Shown: positions 62,013 to 64,000 of the stretch, piece by piece
Layout: the number at the start of each line of letters is the position of its first letter
Position numbering within the stretch: the stretch's first letter is position 1
Assembly: GCF_026870155.1 (NCBI RefSeq)
Contig: NZ_CP113975.1
Coordinates: 2,790,001-2,854,000, forward strand
Direction of reading: 5' to 3'
DNA: 64,000 bases
DNA from: Flavobacterium marginilacus
GTDB lineage: Bacteria; Bacteroidota; Bacteroidia; Flavobacteriales; Flavobacteriaceae
Notes under the pieces: generated by a model
Database searches by the model: none
What the model was told of the DNA's origin: nothing
The model's input: only the letters and a program-made list of their open reading frames with translations
Program-made: the position numbers and the translations under genes

Positions 62013-63104
62013 ATGATTACATCCAAAATTATTGGGAATGGTATCCTGAGAGCTATCGCAGTTTTGATTTTAGCTGCATTAGTGCTTTATTTTTTATATC
62101 AGATTCAGAATATATTAATTTATCTTTTGGTATCACTGATACTAACTTTAATAGGCACGCCTATTTTGAATTTTTTGAAGAAAAAATTAAAATTCAGGCA
62201 TACAATAGCTACAATCACGGTTTTATCTATTTACTTCCTATTAATATTGGGTTTTATCATGATGTTTATTCCTTTGATAATTTCGCAGGGACAAAATCTA
62301 TCTCTTTTGAACACAGCCGAAATAGAGAGAAACAGCTTAGAACTCATTCAAAAAATAAACACTTTTCTTGAACATCATCATATTGATTCTGCAAAGGTTT
62401 TTAACCCTAACAGCTTTAAATCGTTTATCAATTTTAATACAGTTCCCAATTTTCTAAATTCGGTTTTAGGAACAATCAGCGGTTTTGGCATGGGATTTGG
62501 CTCAGTTTTGTTTATTACTTTTTTCTTTCTTAAAGACAGATCAATAATTCTTGAAGGCGCAAAATTATTGATCCCTGATTCACACGAGGAAAAAATATTA
62601 AACTCAATAGAGAAAATAAACCTATTGCTTTCCCGGTATTTCATTGGATTATTGATTCAGCTTTTTATTGTTTTCATATTATATACCATTGTTTTATTCA
62701 TTTTTGGAATACCAAATGCCTTTGTAATTGCTTTTCTATGTGCAGTTTTAAATATTATCCCTTATTTAGGACCGCTGATTGCTTCGGTATTTGCAGCAAT
62801 CTTGACGATGTTAAGCAATTTAGGATCCGATTTTCAATCCGAAATTTTACCTGCCACAATTTACATATTAATAGGTTTCTGGGTAGTGCAGTTAATTGAT
62901 AATAATTTTTCACAGCCCATTATTTTTTCCAAAAGCGTAAGTTCTCATCCGCTGGAAATTTTCCTCGTAATATTAATTGCCGGCTTTTCTTTTGGAATTT
63001 TAGGGATGATAATTGCGATACCGCTGTATACTATTTTGAAGGTGGTTTGCAAAGAATTTTTTCCTGACAATGAGTTTATACAAAATATAACAAAAAACAT
63101 ATAA
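62013..63104 (+). CDS. AI-2E family permease
   Basis: A 363-residue inner-membrane protein with about eight hydrophobic helices. FCAVLNIIPYLGPLIASVFA and the C-terminal QPIIFSKSVSSHPLEIFLVI, then LIAGFSFGILGMIIAIPLYT are diagnostic of the AI-2E (PerM/TqsA) family. Members have been linked to AI-2 export and Na+/H+ exchange; the substrate here is open. It is 1 bp upstream of the methyltransferase start. Confidence 0.9.
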   Translation: MITSKIIGNGILRAIAVLILAALVLYFLYQIQNILIYLLVSLILTLIGTPILNFLKKKLKFRHTIATITVLSIYFLLILGFIMMFIPLIISQGQNLSLLNTAEIERNSLELIQKINTFLEHHHIDSAKVFNPNSFKSFINFNTVPNFLNSVLGTISGFGMGFGSVLFITFFFLKDRSIILEGAKLLIPDSHEEKILNSIEKINLLLSRYFIGLLIQLFIVFILYTIVLFIFGIPNAFVIAFLCAVLNIIPYLGPLIASVFAAILTMLSNLGSDFQSEILPATIYILIGFWVVQLIDNNFSQPIIFSKSVSSHPLEIFLVILIAGFSFGILGMIIAIPLYTILKVVCKEFFPDNEFIQNITKNI

Positions 63105-63105
63105 A

Positions 63106-64000
63106 TTGAATTTAGCCGTTTTAAATCCTAAAATACAGGAATTTATAAATTTAAATATTGGAGTTTCTGTTTCAAAACTGGCGCTTCAAAAAAATCCGTT
63201 TCCAACTGTTGAATGGATTTTAATTTTGAATCAAATCGCAGCAAAATCAAAAGCACAAGACAAACTCCCAACTTGGTTTGCGGCTACAAATATTATTTAT
63301 CCAAGCAAAATTTCGGTTGAACAGACTTCATCGGAAATAACTGCACTCCACAAAGCATCTATTGTTTCGGGCGAAAACTTAATTGATTTAACTGGAGGAT
63401 TTGGTGTTGACGATTATTATTTTTCAAAAAAAATAAAAAATGTAACGCATTGCGAAATAAATTCAGAATTATCTGAAATTGTGAAGCATAACTTCAGTCA
63501 TTTAAACAATAAGAATATTACTTGCTGTGCTGGTGACAGTAATGAAATCCTTTCTGAATTAAAAACAAAATGGGACTGGATATACATTGATCCTTCAAGA
63601 AGAAATGATACCAAAGGTAAAGTCTTTATGCTAAAAGACTGCCTGCCGAATGTTCCCGAAAATCTGGATTTTTATTTTGAAAAAACTAATTCCATATTAA
63701 TAAAAACAGCCCCAATATTAGACATTTCTGCAGGAATCAATGAATTGAACCACATCATAACAATACACATTGTTGCAGTTGACAATGAAGTAAAAGAACT
63801 CCTCTGGGAATTAAACAAAGGTTATAACGGAGCTATTACTATTAAAACTATAAATCTTGCAAAAGAAAAAACCGATACTTTTGAATTTATTCTGGACCAA
63901 AATCAAGAGCAGCCAAGTTTTAGCCTTCCAAAAAAGTATTTATACGAGCCAAATAGTGCCATAATGAAGTCTGGAGGTTTTGACCAGGTTGGACTGTTTT
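63106..64000 (+). CDS. THUMP-like class I SAM-dependent methyltransferase, 5' part
   Basis: The gene runs off the right edge; 298 codons are visible. The start is TTG 63106, 1 bp after the permease stop; the frame is closed by TAA at 63088. The methyltransferase motif I is NLIDLTGGFGVDDYYF, the acidic residue after strand 2 is in HCEINSELSEIV, and motif IV is WIYIDPSRRND, a D-P-x-R variant suggesting an RNA or base-modifying enzyme. Family members carry a C-terminal THUMP-like domain beyond the window. Target unknown. Confidence 0.85.
   Translation, partial: MNLAVLNPKIQEFINLNIGVSVSKLALQKNPFPTVEWILILNQIAAKSKAQDKLPTWFAATNIIYPSKISVEQTSSEITALHKASIVSGENLIDLTGGFGVDDYYFSKKIKNVTHCEINSELSEIVKHNFSHLNNKNITCCAGDSNEILSELKTKWDWIYIDPSRRNDTKGKVFMLKDCLPNVPENLDFYFEKTNSILIKTAPILDISAGINELNHIITIHIVAVDNEVKELLWELNKGYNGAITIKTINLAKEKTDTFEFILDQNQEQPSFSLPKKYLYEPNSAIMKSGGFDQVGLF

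Overview
This AT-rich 64 kb window is chromosomal DNA from a Flavobacterium-like member of the Bacteroidota. The signs are a SusC/SusD pair, a fused NagB-deacetylase, BshA (bacillithiol synthesis), a TamB/TsaD/RsmE block, promoters of the TTG/TAnnTTTG type, and almost no Shine-Dalgarno sequences. All gene calls come from reading the translated sequence and recalling family motifs; no database search was run.

Layout. 1-4.6 kb: pdxH (partial), rnz, a STAS-like protein, pyrB and pyrR, all on the minus strand, with low-complexity palindromic spacers between several of them, then a DUF418 membrane protein. 4.7-6.1 kb: a small lipoprotein-like reading frame without an ATG, and a two-frame IS630-type insertion sequence. 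6.1-7.8 kb: an ABC-F ATPase. 8.0-22.4 kb: a chitin/N-acetylglucosamine utilisation locus (GH18 chitinase, GH20 hexosaminidase, NagB fused to a LmbE-type deacetylase, SusD, SusC, a LytS/LytTR-type two-component pair, and a sugar MFS transporter). 22.6-30.6 kb: fructose-6-phosphate aldolase-like protein, a short-chain dehydrogenase, SRP RNA, glutaminyl cyclase, hutI, a coiled-coil membrane protein, hutG and a DEAD-box helicase. 30.7-35.5 kb: hybrid histidine kinase, dicarboxylate symporter, aroC. 35.6-37.8 kb: a small accessory island (SMI1/KNR4 protein, lipoprotein, DUF3592 protein) bounded by inverted copies of a structured GC-rich repeat. 37.8-49 kb: bshA, PAP2 phosphatase, two Fe-S proteins, an MlaD-type protein, two tandem amidases (one with a decayed SPOR tail), and an LptD/OstA-like protein. 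49.2-53 kb: RidA, then mgsA, a BadF-type kinase, gap and pfkA. 53.3-64 kb: tamB divergent from tsaD-rsmE-DUF4159, an M43 metalloprotease lipoprotein, an AI-2E-type permease, and a partial THUMP-like methyltransferase.

How the genes work together. The 8-22 kb locus makes a complete route. Chitin oligomers are bound and imported by SusD/SusC, cut by GH18 and GH20, GlcNAc is moved inward by the MFS permease, and the sugar phosphate is deacetylated/deaminated by the NagB fusion. A BadF-family kinase at 50 kb could supply the phosphorylation. The strongest new observation is a shared promoter design in front of susC, nagB and the MFS gene. Each has two direct-repeat boxes 21 bp apart, followed after exactly 30 nt by a TAnnTTTR -7 box. 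This makes the adjacent LytTR regulator a good candidate activator of all three.

Other points worth a second look are a MITE-like 155-bp element placed in the same orientation behind two unrelated genes, a SPOR domain decaying in place, an ABC-F protein with one degenerate composite ATP site, and an IS630 copy with an A7 frameshift window and a 16-bp duplication that cuts its C-terminus.
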